A DNA stretch of 64,000 bases from Cognatundibacterium crateris (GCF_010078235.1 NZ_JAABOS010000003.1:490552-554551), one strand, 5' to 3'; shown: positions 8,801 through 18,049, numbered from the stretch's first letter. Translations and numbers: made by a program. Notes: generated by a model not told the origin, from the sequence alone.

Positions 8801-9149
8801 GATCTTTCCTTACTGACGCTCAATGTTGCGCTGTGTTGTGTAACTTCGCACAGGTGAGATTGAAATTTCCACTTGGAAATAAATTTCTACACCTAGGTAT
8901 AGAAGAAAAACGTCCTGAATACAATGGAAAGAAGTTAATTTCTGGCTGCCCAGATTTGGTTTGGTAGTATTCACTATCACGGTAGTCATTTAAATTCCTG
9001 GACTTATCTGGCTTGACGAACGCATCTTAGCCCCGCCCTCATGCGTAAAAATAGTCGTCATGCAATTGCCATGCGGCATGGTTATACTTGCAGCCCTAAC
9101 ATGCTTGCTGAAGCAAACCTCATTTCGATTTTTATTGTCAGGAAAATAC
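8801..9149. other. intergenic region between divergent genes
   Basis: No convincing gene is seen. The region must hold the promoters of both flanking genes. An inverted repeat ATTTCC-ACTT-GGAAAT lies at 8865-8880 in an AT-rich stretch and could be an operator, but arms of this size occur often by chance. Confidence 0.4.
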
Positions 9150-10439
9150 GTGCTGAATTCTTTACCCCGACTGCGCTTTGCCCCGGCGCTTTTCATTGCG
9201 CCTTTACTTACTTTACTGAGCGCCTGCACCCAGTTACCAAGCCCGTCTGCGACCAATACGGCAGCAGCTGCGCCTGCGACAATCAGCTATCGCGCGCCTT
9301 TAGCCGCACCGGTGATTCTGGTGTCTATCGATGGTTTCCGTCCTGATTACCTCAAACGTGGCGTTTCGCCTACGCTCAATGCGCTGGCCAGCCAGGGTGT
9401 GCTGGCGGATGTGATGCGGCCGTCATTTCCTTCGATTACTTTCCCGAATCACTACACCCTGGTGACAGGCTTACGCCCGGATCATCACGGCATCGTCGGT
9501 AACACCATGGTGGATGCGGCGATCCCCGGCGTGAAATTTACGCTGAGTAACCGTGATGCAGTGACTGATCGCCGCTGGTGGGATCAGGCTGAGCCGGTCT
9601 GGGTCACGGCAGAAAAAAATGGCGTGCGCAGCGCCACCATGTTCTGGCCTGGTTCGGAAGCAGCAATACATGGCGTGCGTCCCGGCGAATGGCGTATGTT
9701 TGATGGCAAGGTCACGCCGGATCAGCGCGTCGATACCTTGTTGGGCTGGTTAGATAAACCGGCTGCAGAGCGGCCTTCCATGCTGACTTTGTATTTTGAT
9801 GATGTCGATCATGCCGGTCATGATGATGGGCCAGACAGCCAGATGGTGACTGAGGCGGTAGCACACGTGGACCGCGCGCTGGCACGTCTGGTCGCAGGGC
9901 TGAAGGCACGTCAGATCGAAGCCAATCTGGTGATCGTATCTGATCATGGCATGGCTGCGACCAGCGCACAACGCACTATCGTGCTCGATCAGCTGGTACC
10001 AGCTGCCAGCTTCCGTATGGTCAATAGCGGCACCTATGCTGCATTTGAAGCGGTACCTGGTAAAGAGGCAGAACTGGAAGCCGCTTTGCTAAAACCGCAT
10101 GCCCATATGCAGTGCTGGAAAAAAGCCCAGATCCCGGCGCGCTTTGAATTTGGCCGGAATGCACGGGTTCCATCCTATCTGTGTCTGGCTGAAACCGGCT
10201 GGCTGATTTTCGGCGACCAGAATCCTAAGAACCGCAGCAATGGCGGCGCGCATGGCTATGACAATCTGGCACCGGAGATGGCTGCGCTGTTCATCGCCAA
10301 CGGCCCGGCATTCCGCCCGTCGGCGCGTTTGCAAAGTCTGGATAATGTGGATGTCTATCCTTTGCTGATGCGCCTGATACAGGTCCCTGCGCTGGCTTCT
10401 GACGGTAAGCCGGAAGTCACGCAAGGCATTTTGAAGTAA
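9150..10439 (+). CDS. nucleotide pyrophosphatase/phosphodiesterase lipoprotein (alkaline phosphatase superfamily)
   Basis: This 429-residue exported enzyme of the NPP type I phosphodiesterase family hydrolyses phosphodiester or pyrophosphate bonds of nucleotides or related compounds with two metal ions. A lipobox (LSAC, C26) follows the hydrophobic signal. Active-site elements are LVSIDGFRPDY (metal ligand D61), SITFPNHYTLVTG (nucleophile T97), the DDVDHAGHDDGPD loop, VIVSDHGM and AHGYDN. The GTG at 9150 is chosen because it has AGGA eight bases upstream and gives a compact lipoprotein signal; the frame stays open to 9060. It stands alone. The true substrate is unknown. Confidence 0.87.
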   Translation: MLNSLPRLRFAPALFIAPLLTLLSACTQLPSPSATNTAAAAPATISYRAPLAAPVILVSIDGFRPDYLKRGVSPTLNALASQGVLADVMRPSFPSITFPNHYTLVTGLRPDHHGIVGNTMVDAAIPGVKFTLSNRDAVTDRRWWDQAEPVWVTAEKNGVRSATMFWPGSEAAIHGVRPGEWRMFDGKVTPDQRVDTLLGWLDKPAAERPSMLTLYFDDVDHAGHDDGPDSQMVTEAVAHVDRALARLVAGLKARQIEANLVIVSDHGMAATSAQRTIVLDQLVPAASFRMVNSGTYAAFEAVPGKEAELEAALLKPHAHMQCWKKAQIPARFEFGRNARVPSYLCLAETGWLIFGDQNPKNRSNGGAHGYDNLAPEMAALFIANGPAFRPSARLQSLDNVDVYPLLMRLIQVPALASDGKPEVTQGILK

Positions 10440-10459
10440 TCCGCTACGGCCTGCGGCGT

Positions 10460-11833
10460 TCAGACGCTGTAGGCTTGCATGCGGTTCAGGTATTTCACCA
10501 GTATCCGGTAGGTGTCGCGATCAAAGCGTGGCTTGCCGGATGCCAGCAAGTCCGGCACCTGGGCCAGCGTCTCGGCGCGACCCAGATAGCACCAGGCCTC
10601 GATCACATGATAGACCCCGGCTTCCTGCAGCAAGGCAGGTCCGGCAAATGGCCAGGCCTTGAGCTTCATCTCGGCCAGCGCTTCGATCAGACGCAGATTA
10701 TGTTGTAAGGCGCTTTCCTGACCAACACAAGCGCCTTTACATTGCTTGAGCTGACGCGCAAAACAGGGCTTGCCATTGCCGCCTTTTTCCAGTCCCAGCG
10801 TGGCCGCACACAATTGATATTGTTTGACGGCTTGCAGTAAAAATTCACGTGCACTGGCACCGCTTTTAAACAAGCCATACAACTGCTCCTGCCTGCCGAG
10901 GTCCAGATCGCGGCCATACACCAGTTGCGGTTGCAGCAGGCCGCTGCCCAGATCGCTGAGGCGCCATGAGCAGAATTCGCTATTCCTGCGTAACTGGCGA
11001 TTCAGGGTAGGCTGTTTTTCCTTGATCAGGCGCGCTTCGGTAATCAGCGCATCGATTTCACCCGCGCATTCTATCCATTCGATATCTCTCACCTGTTGGG
11101 AGATATTCATTTCCTTAGCCAGTGCATGATCAGCTGAGAAATGCGATAACACGCGCTGGCGCAAGGTATTGCTCTTGCCGACGTAGATAGGCAGCCGGTT
11201 TTCTCCATAGAACAGATAGACACCATACCCCTTAGGTAACTGGTCGACGATATCGGCATCCAGATGTGGCGGCAGCGCCGGGCGTGAACTCAGCTCTTTC
11301 ACCGCTGCCAGCAAGGCGGCTTCGCCCGGCACCTGATGCAGCGCCTGCCAGAACTGCAGCAGTGCATCGGCATCGGTCATGGCACGATGCCGCTCGCCGA
11401 CCACGATCTGATGTCTTTCTATGATGCTGTCGAGATTGTGTTTGACGAATTGCGGGAACAGCTTGCGCGACAGCTTGAGCGTACACAGCACCGGTGCGCG
11501 GTAAGACATCTCCAGACGGCGGAATTCGTTTTTCAAAAAACCGTAATCAAAGCGCGCATTGTGCGCCACCAGCATATGGCCTTGCAGCTGCGCCAGAATC
11601 TGCGGTGCCAGCTCGGCGAACAGCGGCTGATCCGCCACCATGGCATTGCTGATGCCAGTCAGTTGTTCGACGAAGGGCGGTATCTGGGTTTCCGGGTTGA
11701 TCAGTTGTGACCAGCGTTCTATGTGCTCACCGTCAAAACGGATGATGGCGATTTCGGTAATCCGGTCACGGGTGGCGATCGTGCCTGTGGTTTCCAGATC
11801 CACAAATGCCAGAGGTGTTGCTAATTTGCTCAA
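10460..11833 (-). CDS. DnaQ-like 3'-5' exonuclease fused to a UvrC/Cho-type GIY-YIG nuclease
   Basis: This 457-residue cytosolic DNA nuclease has two catalytic parts. Residues 8-165 are a DEDDh exonuclease: VDLETTG (ExoI), HMLVAHNARFDY (ExoII) and HRAMTDAD (ExoIII). Residues about 200-285 are a GIY-YIG domain (GVYLFYGENRLPIYVGKS) of the UvrC/Cho type, followed by a cysteine-bearing C-terminal region (CFARQLKQCKGAC). Cho makes the 3' incision in nucleotide excision repair; the exonuclease could trim ends, which is inferred. Such fusions are known in betaproteobacteria and actinobacteria. It converges on the upstream phosphodiesterase gene with a 20-base gap. Confidence 0.88.
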   Translation of the reverse strand: MSKLATPLAFVDLETTGTIATRDRITEIAIIRFDGEHIERWSQLINPETQIPPFVEQLTGISNAMVADQPLFAELAPQILAQLQGHMLVAHNARFDYGFLKNEFRRLEMSYRAPVLCTLKLSRKLFPQFVKHNLDSIIERHQIVVGERHRAMTDADALLQFWQALHQVPGEAALLAAVKELSSRPALPPHLDADIVDQLPKGYGVYLFYGENRLPIYVGKSNTLRQRVLSHFSADHALAKEMNISQQVRDIEWIECAGEIDALITEARLIKEKQPTLNRQLRRNSEFCSWRLSDLGSGLLQPQLVYGRDLDLGRQEQLYGLFKSGASAREFLLQAVKQYQLCAATLGLEKGGNGKPCFARQLKQCKGACVGQESALQHNLRLIEALAEMKLKAWPFAGPALLQEAGVYHVIEAWCYLGRAETLAQVPDLLASGKPRFDRDTYRILVKYLNRMQAYSV

Positions 11834-12011
11834 GATGGGACTCAGTGTTCAAGATGTGGCGTCATTGTATCGCGTTAGCCTGCACGTGGCTTTCTCCTGT
11901 GAAATCTACCTGCGCTGTGGCCCGATAAAAAAACAAGTGCAGCAGGATTAGAGCTGCTATCCTAAAATATCACTTGCGTAACAAAAGTGTTTTTTATTAC
12001 AGTCAATTTAT

Positions 12012-12029
12012 AACTTTGTTAAGAAAGTT
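12012..12029. promoter_or_regulatory. inverted repeat in the hxlR promoter region, possible operator
   Basis: AACTTT-GTTAAG-AAAGTT lies six bases before the regulator's ATG. Its position suits autoregulation by the HxlR protein, but six-base arms arise easily by chance. Confidence 0.35.
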
Positions 12030-12034
12030 GCTAC

Positions 12035-12532
12035 ATGAGTAAAGGTTCATTCGCAGACATGAATTGCCCTATCGCCCAGACATTGGAGCAGGTTGGGGAG
12101 TGGTGGTCTTTACTGATTTTACGCAATGCGTTTTGCGGTATGAGCCAGTTCCAGGATTTTCAGAGTCATCTTGGAATCAGCACCAATATTTTGTCCCAGC
12201 GCCTGAGCCAACTGGTGGCAAATGGCATTCTGTCGCGCCAGCAGGCGGAGGATGACGGGCGGGTGGTGCACTATCACCTGACCGCTAAAGGCCAGTCTTT
12301 GTACCCGATTCTGGCGGCTATGTCAGTTTGGGGTGAACAGTGGGTGCCCCATCCTCAGGGGCCAAGAATGACGATCGTGGCCAGCGATACAGGAAAAGCA
12401 ATCAGCGGTGTAGGCATCATCGCTGATGACGGGCGCGAATTGCGACCCGATCAGCTCGATACGGTTGCCGGTCCGGGCGCCGATGAAAAAACGCACATTT
12501 TGATGCGGATGAGAATGGAGACGATGAAATGA
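12035..12532 (+). CDS. HxlR-family winged-helix transcriptional regulator
   Basis: This 165-residue DNA-binding protein has the HxlR helix-turn-helix: NCPIAQTLEQVGEWWSLLIL, then FQSHLGISTNILSQRLSQL, then the wing (DDGRVVHYHLTAKG). The N-terminal NCPI carries the cysteine that many HxlR proteins use for redox or electrophile sensing. About 60 residues after the winged helix are not part of the core fold and may bind a ligand. Its stop overlaps the start of the acyl-CoA ligase (ATGA, 12529-12532), so it is the first gene of the fatty-acyl operon and probably controls it. The inducer is unknown. Confidence 0.88.
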   Translation: MSKGSFADMNCPIAQTLEQVGEWWSLLILRNAFCGMSQFQDFQSHLGISTNILSQRLSQLVANGILSRQQAEDDGRVVHYHLTAKGQSLYPILAAMSVWGEQWVPHPQGPRMTIVASDTGKAISGVGIIADDGRELRPDQLDTVAGPGADEKTHILMRMRMETMK

Positions 12533-14217
12533 CAACAGAAAAACACTGGCTCAAATCCTACCCGGCAGGGGTACCTGAGACCATAGACCCGGCACAATAC
12601 AGTTCGCTCAATCATTTATTTGATGAGTCCTTCAGCAAATACGCAGCGCGTCCAGCCTATGTCTGTATGGACAAAGAGATGCGTTACAGCGAACTGGATG
12701 CCTGTTCGCGCCATCTGGCAGCCTGGCTGCAGCAACGCGGACTGGCAAAAGGCGCCAGAGTCGCGGTGATGATGCCCAATGTGCTGCAATATCCGGTCGC
12801 TGTCACCGCTATCCTGCGTGCCGGTTGTACCGTGGTGAATGTCAATCCTTTATACACGCCACGCGAACTCGAACATCAGTTGCGTGATGCCGGTGTTGAG
12901 GCCATTTTTATTCTGGAAAATTTTGCGATTACCCTGGAAAAAGTACTGCAGCAAACGAGCGTTAAACACGTCGTCGTTGCCAGCATCGGTGACATGATGG
13001 GCAGCCTCAAAGGTGCGCTGATGAATCTGGTGGTGCGTAAAGTCAAGAAACTGGTACCAGCCTTCAGTTTGCCGGGTTCCATCAGCTTCCGCACGGCGCT
13101 GGCGCAGGGCGCAAAACTGAGTTTGCAAGAAGTAGCGGTCACGCATACCGATATCGCTTTCCTGCAGTACACCGGCGGCACGACGGGCTTGTCTAAAGGT
13201 GCAACGCTGACGCACAGGAATGTGATCGCCAACATGCTGCAAAACGATGCCTGGGCAGGTCCCACTATGCGGCATGAAGCAGCGCAAGGCGCGCTGGTCA
13301 CCGTCTGCGCTTTGCCGCTGTATCACATCCTGGCATTGAATGCCTGCATGCTGATGGGCATGCGTTGGGGCGCGATGAATGTCTTGATTCCTAATCCGCG
13401 TGACATGCCGGGCTTTGTAAAAGAACTCGCGAAATACCGCGTCAATTTTTTCCCGGGTGTGAATACGCTGTTTAATGGCTTATTGAATCAGCCCGCGTTT
13501 GCCAAACTCGATTTTTCCGGTCTGCGTATTACGCTGGGTGGCGGGATGGCGGTACAGGAAGTCGTGAGTGACCGCTGGTGCAAAGTCACCGGCAGCCCTA
13601 TTCTGGAAGGCTATGGCCTGTCTGAGACTTCGCCTACTGCTACCTTGTGCCCGCCCGACCAGAATGGCTTCTCAGGCACCATAGGCTTACCCGTCCCATC
13701 TACCGAAGTGGCAATCCTGAATGATGAAGGCGAGCCAGTTCCATTCGGACAGGCAGGTGAAATTGCAATCCGGGGCCCGCAGGTCATGATCGGCTATTGG
13801 AACCGCCCGGATGAAACTGCCAAAGTCATGACCGACAGCGGCTATTTCAAGTCAGGTGACGTCGGCATCATGGATGAGCGCGGCTACGTCAAAATCGTGG
13901 ACCGTAAAAAGGACATGATCCTGGTTTCCGGTTTCAATGTGTATCCAAACGAAATCGAAGCCGTCATTGCCGCCCATCCGGATGTGCTCGAATGCGCATG
14001 CGTCGGGGTCCCCGATGCGGTTTCGGGTGAGGCAGTGAAATTGTTTGTAGTGAAGAAAAATCCTGCGCTGACAACGGATCAGCTCATGGACTACTGCAAA
14101 CAGCAGCTGACCGCTTACAAAAAACCAAAATACATAGAATTCCGCCAGAGCCTCCCCAAGACCAATGTGGGAAAAATCCTGCGCCGTGAATTACGCGATA
14201 CACCCATCGCTGCTTGA
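12529..14217 (+). CDS. fadD: long-chain acyl-CoA synthetase (FadD-like)
   Basis: This 562-residue ligase activates fatty acids with ATP and CoA. The ANL-superfamily AMP-binding motif YTGGTTGLSKGA is present near residue 218, followed by EGYGLSETSP, the hinge VDRKKDMILVSGFNVYPNEIE and the catalytic lysine segment (TNVGKILRREL) near the C-terminus. Length and motifs fit the proteobacterial FadD group. It is translationally coupled to the HxlR regulator upstream and lies 68 bases before the diiron oxygenase gene. In this context it probably supplies the acyl-CoA used by the next enzymes. Whether the substrate is an ordinary or a special fatty acid is not visible. Confidence 0.9.
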   Translation: MTTEKHWLKSYPAGVPETIDPAQYSSLNHLFDESFSKYAARPAYVCMDKEMRYSELDACSRHLAAWLQQRGLAKGARVAVMMPNVLQYPVAVTAILRAGCTVVNVNPLYTPRELEHQLRDAGVEAIFILENFAITLEKVLQQTSVKHVVVASIGDMMGSLKGALMNLVVRKVKKLVPAFSLPGSISFRTALAQGAKLSLQEVAVTHTDIAFLQYTGGTTGLSKGATLTHRNVIANMLQNDAWAGPTMRHEAAQGALVTVCALPLYHILALNACMLMGMRWGAMNVLIPNPRDMPGFVKELAKYRVNFFPGVNTLFNGLLNQPAFAKLDFSGLRITLGGGMAVQEVVSDRWCKVTGSPILEGYGLSETSPTATLCPPDQNGFSGTIGLPVPSTEVAILNDEGEPVPFGQAGEIAIRGPQVMIGYWNRPDETAKVMTDSGYFKSGDVGIMDERGYVKIVDRKKDMILVSGFNVYPNEIEAVIAAHPDVLECACVGVPDAVSGEAVKLFVVKKNPALTTDQLMDYCKQQLTAYKKPKYIEFRQSLPKTNVGKILRRELRDTPIAA

Positions 14218-14285
14218 GTGACACTGTTTAAAAATTTGTACTAACCGATTGTTTTCCCACGTATTTACTTCAAGGAGTTACAAGG

Positions 14286-15212
14286 ATGGAAGCCAGTACT
14301 GCAGTTGTCTCAGAGTTGACAGTGGATCCGATTGTTTTAGATGAACGAAGCAGAAAGACGGTCAAAACCTTAATTAATGCTTCACACCGGAATTTGCTGT
14401 TTCTCGATAAAGTCGTCGATTGGGAAGCCGGCATCGATTTCTCTAAACCGCCTAAGCTGCCTGAATCCAGCTGGATTTATGGCACACCCTACTGGGATGG
14501 CTTGACGGAAGCGCAGCGCAATGAAGTGTTGTGGCTGGAAACCGGACGTGATGTCTCATATTTTATCTGGCTGGAGCAAACACTGCCTGAGCTGTATGTC
14601 GGCTATGTGAACAAATATCATGGCTGCATGAGCGATGATGTACGTGAATACCTGATGGTGTTTTCGCGCGAAGAAATCGTGCATACCCTGATGTTCCGTC
14701 GCTATCTGGAAGCAGCTGGTTTGCGCCTGTGGAGTCATCCGGAAAACATCCCCAACTACTCGCTGTTCGAACAGCAGCTGGCAGGTAAACATCCGGTCTA
14801 CGGGATATGCTGGAATTTGCTGATCGAGTGGTTTGCCGAACTGAATTCTATCTACCAGACTCAGCATGATGGCATCGATCCGCTGACGCGTAAAATGTTC
14901 AGAGAACACCATACGGAAGAATTACGTCACATCGCTTTTGCCAAAACAGTTTGCGAAAATTATTTTGAAACTGCACCCGAAGGCGAACTGGAAGAAATGT
15001 GTGAATTTTTCCAGAAAGGTTATGGCTTTCTGCTGGACGAATACACTTACATGCCTGAAATCGCTCTGCATGCGAGTTTTCCATTTCCTATCCAGCCTGG
15101 CGACACAGATAAGATACGCGAAATCCGTCTCTCTCCAAATAATCAGCGCCTCAATGAACAACGTTTCCGCGACGTCCGTGAGTGGTGCCTGAAGTACAAC
15201 ATCATCAAGTAA
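14286..15212 (+). CDS. AurF-like ferritin-fold diiron oxygenase
   Basis: This 308-residue helical protein is likely to bind a dinuclear iron centre. Candidate ligands are a glutamate in helix 1 (E85 or E98), EEIVH (E130, H133), EWFAE (E181, E185) and EELRH (E212, H215, with H208/H209 nearby). This is the pattern of the AurF-type N-oxygenase and diiron oxygenase family, whose members oxidise amines or hydroxylate acyl and other substrates with O2. An AAGGAGTTACAAGG ribosome binding site precedes the ATG. It lies between an acyl-CoA ligase and an enoyl-CoA hydratase, so oxygenation or desaturation of a fatty acyl chain is a reasonable inference. The reaction is unknown. Confidence 0.8.
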   Translation: MEASTAVVSELTVDPIVLDERSRKTVKTLINASHRNLLFLDKVVDWEAGIDFSKPPKLPESSWIYGTPYWDGLTEAQRNEVLWLETGRDVSYFIWLEQTLPELYVGYVNKYHGCMSDDVREYLMVFSREEIVHTLMFRRYLEAAGLRLWSHPENIPNYSLFEQQLAGKHPVYGICWNLLIEWFAELNSIYQTQHDGIDPLTRKMFREHHTEELRHIAFAKTVCENYFETAPEGELEEMCEFFQKGYGFLLDEYTYMPEIALHASFPFPIQPGDTDKIREIRLSPNNQRLNEQRFRDVREWCLKYNIIK

Positions 15213-15301
15213 TTCTTACTCTTCCCTGGCAGTGACAAGTTTGGCGTTGTACACGTCAGGGAGTGTTTTTGCCGTCCTCTTTATACGGAAATGGATACAT
15301 C

Positions 15302-16078
15302 ATGATAGACCTGATTGAACACGGAAGCGAGATCATAGAATTACGCATCTCCCGTCCTCCGCTTAACCTGATCGATGTCACGGTGCTGAAAGCTTTGCGT
15401 AGCGCATTGGCAGAGGCAGAACATGCGGGCTTTCGCGGCGTTATGCTCTCGGGCGTGCCGGGTATGTTTTCTTCCGGGGTTGACATCGCCAGCCTGATTG
15501 ATGCGGATCGCGCTACGGTGCGTGCATATTGGGAACAGGTTTTTTTATTAGCGATTGACATGGCGCGCTCGCGCTTACCAATTTTTGCCGCGATTAGCGG
15601 ACATTGCCTGGCAGCGGGTGCATTGCTCGCAGTGTTTTGTGATTACCGCCTGATGGCCCGTGGTGGATGGCGCATCGGGCTCAACGAAGTTCAGGTGGGC
15701 GTTGCCTTACCCGCTTGTTTTCAATACGCAGTACGCCGCGTGGTTGGTGCGCTCAATGCAGAACGGCTATTGGTTTTTGGCCGCTTGCTGGAACCGGCGC
15801 AAGCACTGGAAATGGGACTGGTTGATGAGTTAGTCCATCCCGCTAATCTGATCACCAGCACGCGTGAGCGTTTACAAGAGTTACTGCTGATGCCAGCACA
15901 TGGATTTACTGAGACACGTGCCATTGCACGCCGTGATTTGTGTGAGGTATTCGCGGACATGGATGCCTTACCACTGGATGAATTTGTGGATGCGTTTATG
16001 TTACCGGAAACACAGTCTGTGTTACGCCGTGTTGTCAGTCAAATGCGGCGCACCACGCTGAATGTCACATCTGTCTGA
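15302..16078 (+). CDS. enoyl-CoA hydratase/isomerase family protein
   Basis: This 258-residue crotonase-fold protein has the oxyanion-hole segments GMFSSGVDIASL near residue 60 and GHCLAAGALLAVFCDYRLMA near residue 104. The usual second catalytic glutamate region reads NEVQVGVALPACFQYAV. The family includes hydratases, isomerases and thioester hydrolases acting on acyl-CoA. The ATG at 15302 follows a GGAAATGGATAC site; the frame also extends to 15263. It lies between the diiron oxygenase and a thioesterase and probably acts on the same acyl-CoA series. Confidence 0.85.
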   Translation: MIDLIEHGSEIIELRISRPPLNLIDVTVLKALRSALAEAEHAGFRGVMLSGVPGMFSSGVDIASLIDADRATVRAYWEQVFLLAIDMARSRLPIFAAISGHCLAAGALLAVFCDYRLMARGGWRIGLNEVQVGVALPACFQYAVRRVVGALNAERLLVFGRLLEPAQALEMGLVDELVHPANLITSTRERLQELLLMPAHGFTETRAIARRDLCEVFADMDALPLDEFVDAFMLPETQSVLRRVVSQMRRTTLNVTSV

Positions 16079-16091
16079 GTGGAGTCTGGTG

Positions 16092-16610
16092 ATGAATCTG
16101 TATTTTCGTTTGATTTGGGTTTGGCTGAAAGCGCATTGGAAACCCGCCATCCGCATCGGTGACAGTATCGATATGCAGTTGACGGTTTTGCCGAATGACC
16201 TGGATGTGAACGGGCATATGAACAATGGCCGTTACATGACCATTATTGATCTGGCCTTAGTCGAATACATGACACGTGCCGGCTTGATGAAGCCAGCCTT
16301 GCAGCACGGCTGGCGTCCTATGCTTGGTGGTTCGATGATCGCATTCCGGCGCGGTCTGAAACCATTTTGCCAGTATCAGTTACGTTTTGCAGTCATGTGC
16401 TGGGATGAGCGCTGGACCTATATCCGTTTTGAATTCATCAAAGATGGTCAGCAGATGGCGTTGGGTCATACCAAAGGTGGCATCGTGGGACGAAATGGTA
16501 TCGTCAGCAGCCGCGAAATGTGCCAGACCCTGGGCGTTAATCCTGAGTCGGCTGACTTCCCTCCTTCTGTCACGGCGTGGATAGAGGCAGATCGTTTGTT
16601 GCGCGCCTGA
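16092..16610 (+). CDS. hotdog-fold acyl-CoA thioesterase (4HBT type)
   Basis: This 172-residue thioesterase-like protein carries the sequence LPNDLDVNGHMNNGRYMTII, the signature of the 4-hydroxybenzoyl-CoA thioesterase superfamily with its conserved D-x-x-G-H-M-N-N. Such proteins release free acids from acyl-CoA in the cytosol. Start 16092 is preferred because GGAG lies seven bases upstream and gives a 13-base gap after the hydratase gene; an in-frame start at 16062 would overlap that gene. It forms part of the acyl operon and could release the finished fatty acid product. Confidence 0.85.
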   Translation: MNLYFRLIWVWLKAHWKPAIRIGDSIDMQLTVLPNDLDVNGHMNNGRYMTIIDLALVEYMTRAGLMKPALQHGWRPMLGGSMIAFRRGLKPFCQYQLRFAVMCWDERWTYIRFEFIKDGQQMALGHTKGGIVGRNGIVSSREMCQTLGVNPESADFPPSVTAWIEADRLLRA

Positions 16611-16632
16611 TTTTTGCAAGCAAAGTGAGCTT

Positions 16633-17931
16633 ATGAATCATTCTATGTCCATTGCGATTATCGGTGCCGGGCCCTCTGGTCTGTCCGCAGCAGACACACT
16701 CAGGCAACTGGGTTACCGGCATATCACCATCTTTGAAAAAAATCAGCGCGTCGGTGGCAAAGTCCATTCCGTGAGCAGCGCGGCGGGTGTGGTCGAGTTG
16801 GGTGCTGTTCTGGCTTCGGCTGAATGTGAACTGGTACTGGGACTGGCCAGACGGCTCAATATTCCGCTGCTGCCCTATCCGGCCCAGCAGCGCTATCTGG
16901 ACGCGCAGGGACAGCGGCATGACGCGCTGTCCTGGTTGCAGCTACGTTATCCGCTGGCGCAGATACAGGAAGCGATACGCTGCTATGCGGCTGTACTCAC
17001 GCAATTTGCTGACCTGTCTCAGGATAACTCGCTCATCGTGCATGAAGATTTGCTGCTGAGCTTAGATCGTTTCGCTGACAAATATGGCTTTACGCCGGTC
17101 GCAGAACTGGCACGTAGCATGCTGGTGGGATTTGGTTACGGCTATATCGAGACAGTACCTGCGCTGTATTACATGAAGCTGCTTGCCTGGCTGTTCAAGC
17201 CGGATGCACAGGGTGGCTTAGTTGCAGGCGATTTCTATATGTTCCCGACCGGATTCCAGTCATTATGGGAGGCAGTGGCAAGCGAGCATCAGGTTCACCT
17301 TGGCGCTGCTGTCACAGCGCTGCAACGTACATCCGATCCGGAAGGCCGCATTGTACTGACCATCAACGGTCAGGAGCGGCATAGTTTTGATGCACTGATC
17401 ATTGCGGCTCCCTTGCATACACTTAAAGATTTTATGCCGCTGACGGAGGAAGAGCACAGTTTGTTTAGCCAGTTAAAGAGTACCCGCTATATCGTCAGCG
17501 CCTTTGCGGCTGATGGGCTGACAACCGGGGAATTTCTGTTTTTGCCGGAAAATGGACACGCGGCAGGTATCGGTCATATGAATGCCTGGGCAAACCGGAA
17601 TCCAGCTGTTCCCGTTTATCTGGGGTGGCAAACCGCAGCATGGACATCAACCGTCGCGGAATTAGAGCAATACCTGGAAAACGATGTGAGCGCGCAGGGC
17701 GGGGTGTTGAAGCAGACCGTATTACGTCAGGAATGGGATTACTTTCCTCATGTGGATGCGGCAGAGATACGTGCAGATTATTTTTCCCGGATAGATCGTC
17801 TGCAAGGACAGGGACGCATCTATTTTGTCGGCTCCGCTTTAAATTTCGAAACGGTAGAACACAGTGCCCGTCAGGCGCGCGCGCTGGTGCAGCGTTGTTT
17901 TGGTATGCAAGCGCAATGCAATAATTCGTAG
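16633..17931 (+). CDS. FAD-dependent oxidoreductase resembling polyenoic fatty acid isomerase
   Basis: This 432-residue flavoprotein has the Rossmann dinucleotide-binding motif (IIGAGPSGLSAA, residues 9-20), then FEKNQRVGGKVHS and ELGAVL. The overall pattern (VHEDLLLSLDRF, GFGYGYIETVPALY, WDYFPHV, GRIYFVGSALNFET) resembles the linoleate isomerase PAI of Propionibacterium (Cutibacterium) acnes as I recall it. PAI uses FAD to move a double bond and make conjugated linoleic acid. That resemblance is from memory and not from an alignment. Its place after a thioesterase suggests that it acts on free unsaturated acids. A more distant amine-oxidase-like function remains possible. Confidence 0.72.
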   Translation: MNHSMSIAIIGAGPSGLSAADTLRQLGYRHITIFEKNQRVGGKVHSVSSAAGVVELGAVLASAECELVLGLARRLNIPLLPYPAQQRYLDAQGQRHDALSWLQLRYPLAQIQEAIRCYAAVLTQFADLSQDNSLIVHEDLLLSLDRFADKYGFTPVAELARSMLVGFGYGYIETVPALYYMKLLAWLFKPDAQGGLVAGDFYMFPTGFQSLWEAVASEHQVHLGAAVTALQRTSDPEGRIVLTINGQERHSFDALIIAAPLHTLKDFMPLTEEEHSLFSQLKSTRYIVSAFAADGLTTGEFLFLPENGHAAGIGHMNAWANRNPAVPVYLGWQTAAWTSTVAELEQYLENDVSAQGGVLKQTVLRQEWDYFPHVDAAEIRADYFSRIDRLQGQGRIYFVGSALNFETVEHSARQARALVQRCFGMQAQCNNS

Positions 17932-17960
17932 TGAAACGGAATTGTGGTGTGCAGTTTGGC

Positions 17961-18019
17961 CAGGGGCCTGTTAACATTTAAATTACGCATCTCGCAATTT
18001 AAATGTTAACAGACCCTGG
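17961..18019. repeat. long AT-centred palindrome (REP/MITE-like or terminator)
   Basis: The arms 17961-17984 and 17996-18019 pair over about 24 positions. The inner TGTTAACATTTAAATT is perfect, and the loop is 11 bases (ACGCATCTCGC). It fills most of the gap between the FAD enzyme and the DUF2804 gene. The stem is too long and AT-rich for a normal terminator and lacks a trailing T-run. Confidence 0.8.
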
Positions 18020-18049
18020 AATCAGCAATTCTTTTTACACTCACAATCG

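Noticed and set aside
8865..8880. Inverted repeat ATTTCC-ACTT-GGAAAT as a regulator site
   Set aside because: Six-base arms in an AT-rich area are expected by chance; kept only as a note in the intergenic entry.
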